Assembly: GCA_015494675.1 (NCBI GenBank)
Contig: WGAW01000012.1
Span: 1-16,609, forward strand
Origin: Hydrogenimonas sp.
Lineage (GTDB): Bacteria; Campylobacterota; Campylobacteria; Campylobacterales; Hydrogenimonadaceae
DNA length: 16,609 nt
Direction: 5' to 3'
In this document: piece after piece, positions 15,580-16,609 of the stretch
Numbering within the stretch: position 1 is the first letter of the stretch
Layout: the number at the start of each line of letters is the position of its first letter
Program-made: the position numbers and the translations under genes
Notes under the pieces: model-generated
Told to the model about the DNA's origin: nothing
The model's database searches: none
What the model saw: the letters and a program-made list of their open reading frames with translations, nothing else

Positions 15580-15596
15580 AGTGCAAAAAGTGCACT
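15580..15596. repeat. Short inverted repeat AGTGCA-N5-TGCACT
   Basis: Two perfect 6-bp arms flank a 5-nt spacer between the cut-off outer-membrane gene and the receptor operon. As RNA it would be a small hairpin too weak to act as a terminator alone; as DNA it could be a regulator site upstream of the receptor promoter. Nothing else in 15597-15686 stands out. Confidence 0.3.
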
Positions 15597-15686
15597 GTGG
15601 GGCTTCAATTTGAGGGTGTTTCGTCGGGAATTTTTTATGGAGTCTCTATCGTGAAGCGCTACTGTGGTTTTTGTAGATTATAGAAG

Positions 15687-16609
15687 TCAAAAGGGTATGG
15701 TGTACGACAGGGAGACTCCAAGCGCGGATGGATCGTTTAGATCATTTCCTCTCAACAGAAGGCGGAGACCGCTGTAGGAGATATCGACTCCTACGCTTTT
15801 GAATCGGCTTTCATACGAAATAGCTGTTTTGATCCCGTTTCTAAACAGATGGGAGATCTCTGCGTATGGAAACCATAACCCCTTGACATAGTCACTGCCG
15901 GCTGTAAAGAGTGTATTCTCTTTGGTTGTAAGTCTTCCCTCCGCTCTATATTTTGCATATAGCTTTTGGGAGTAGTCTATATATTTCTCTATGCCTGAAA
16001 CGGTCGGATTGTAGACGACAAAACCGTTTTCGTCATACGATTTGTTGGAAGAGTTCATGACTACATAGCTGTATGGAAGTCTTTTCCACTCTATTTCGCT
16101 GTATATGTCATTTGCCAGAAGATGCAGGGCGACGTTTTTATGGCGGAAACTCAGGCCCAAATGTGTAGTGTAGCCGAAACCTTCGGCCCTCTCTACATCC
16201 AGTTTGTAGAGGTAGTTTTCCGTATAGCGGTAGTCCGATACCGCACTGAAGTCGTAATCTTTCGAAGAGTTTGCCACAGCATACCCGTTTAGATTGCCAT
16301 CCTGCATATTGCGGCCTCTTAGCAGCTCTATGCCCACTCCTATCTTCAGAGACTCTTCGGCGCTGTTTAGGAGTTCGAAACTTTTGGCGCAGACGATGCC
16401 GTCGGCTTCGAATCCTTCGATGGAGATATCGAGATTATAGACTCTTCCGGGTGTGAAGTCTATGTCGTTTAGCTGCTGCCACGCAAGTTCTACCGTATCG
16501 CTGCTTGCTGCGGTAAACGACTGGTGTCTGTATGTATAACCCAGATATCCCCACCTCTTCGAAGATGCACCTATGTCGACTCTCATATCGTCGACTGCAA
16601 GATTCATTC
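15687..16609 (-). CDS. Outer-membrane beta-barrel protein, C-terminal part (cut by the window edge)
   Basis: At least 306 residues of a protein whose frame runs out of the window. The first ATG inside (16607) is not a believable start because no signal peptide follows it. The visible part is a run of amphipathic strands with alternating hydrophobic and polar residues, aromatic girdle residues and loops rich in Asn, Ser and Asp, and it ends in LSYTIPF, the C-terminal aromatic signature recognised by the Bam machinery. There are few lysine-rich or helical stretches and only one Cys (in VCAKSF). I do not recognise the family. It is in the same orientation as the TonB-receptor operon, 186 nt upstream of it, with no strong terminator between but with a probable operator, so it is likely a separate unit. 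Its link with the operon is unknown. Confidence 0.6.
   Translation of the reverse strand, partial: MNLAVDDMRVDIGASSKRWGYLGYTYRHQSFTAASSDTVELAWQQLNDIDFTPGRVYNLDISIEGFEADGIVCAKSFELLNSAEESLKIGVGIELLRGRNMQDGNLNGYAVANSSKDYDFSAVSDYRYTENYLYKLDVERAEGFGYTTHLGLSFRHKNVALHLLANDIYSEIEWKRLPYSYVVMNSSNKSYDENGFVVYNPTVSGIEKYIDYSQKLYAKYRAEGRLTTKENTLFTAGSDYVKGLWFPYAEISHLFRNGIKTAISYESRFKSVGVDISYSGLRLLLRGNDLNDPSALGVSLSYTIPF

Noticed and set aside
1..16609. CRISPR array, insertion sequence, prophage or attachment site next to ssrA
   Set aside because: I looked for regular repeats, transposase or integrase genes and a repeated ssrA 3' end and saw none, although ssrA is a common integration site.

Overview
The window looks like chromosome from a member of the Campylobacterota (Epsilonproteobacteria), probably a free-living, non-host-associated lineage. 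The best evidence is the tmRNA at the left end: its tag reads ANNTDYRPAYAVA, and the ANN...PAYA pattern is the Campylobacterota style. Base composition is close to half GC, higher than Campylobacter or Helicobacter. I cannot name the genus. There is no IS element, phage gene or CRISPR array, and coding density is very high.

Left block (+ strand, 1-7105). The ssrA tmRNA is followed by an OmpR-type response regulator that has no histidine kinase beside it. A complete tripartite RND efflux system follows, in the order outer-membrane lipoprotein factor, periplasmic adaptor, inner-membrane pump. The adaptor starts 2 nt after the outer-membrane gene and overlaps the pump gene by 4 nt, so these three form one operon.

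Right block (- strand, read from 15500 down to 7179). Six genes are packed with gaps of at most 13 nt or overlaps of 1-14 nt, so almost certainly one operon. In transcription order they are: a TonB-dependent outer-membrane receptor; a small multi-Cys membrane protein of the TauE/SafE-CcdA/DsbD type; a 774-residue NosR-like membrane polyferredoxin carrying a His-rich linker and a periplasmic DUF4198-like domain; a second NapH/CcoG-like membrane polyferredoxin; a single-subunit HgdB-like iron-sulfur protein resembling double-cubane cluster proteins (DCCP); and its ASKHA-type ATPase activator. This is the most unusual part of the window. Outer-membrane import, periplasmic binding, two transmembrane Fe-S electron conduits and an ATP-driven low-potential reductase are encoded together. 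I infer a system that imports a scarce metal complex or small molecule and reduces it, or that builds a metal cofactor. The substrate is unknown.

Upstream of the receptor lies a 186-nt gap with an 18-bp perfect palindrome. Its half-site, TTAACAGAT, also occurs in the promoter of the response regulator 15 kb away, so the regulator may control both blocks. The right edge cuts through an outer-membrane beta-barrel protein on the - strand; only its C-terminal part is present.
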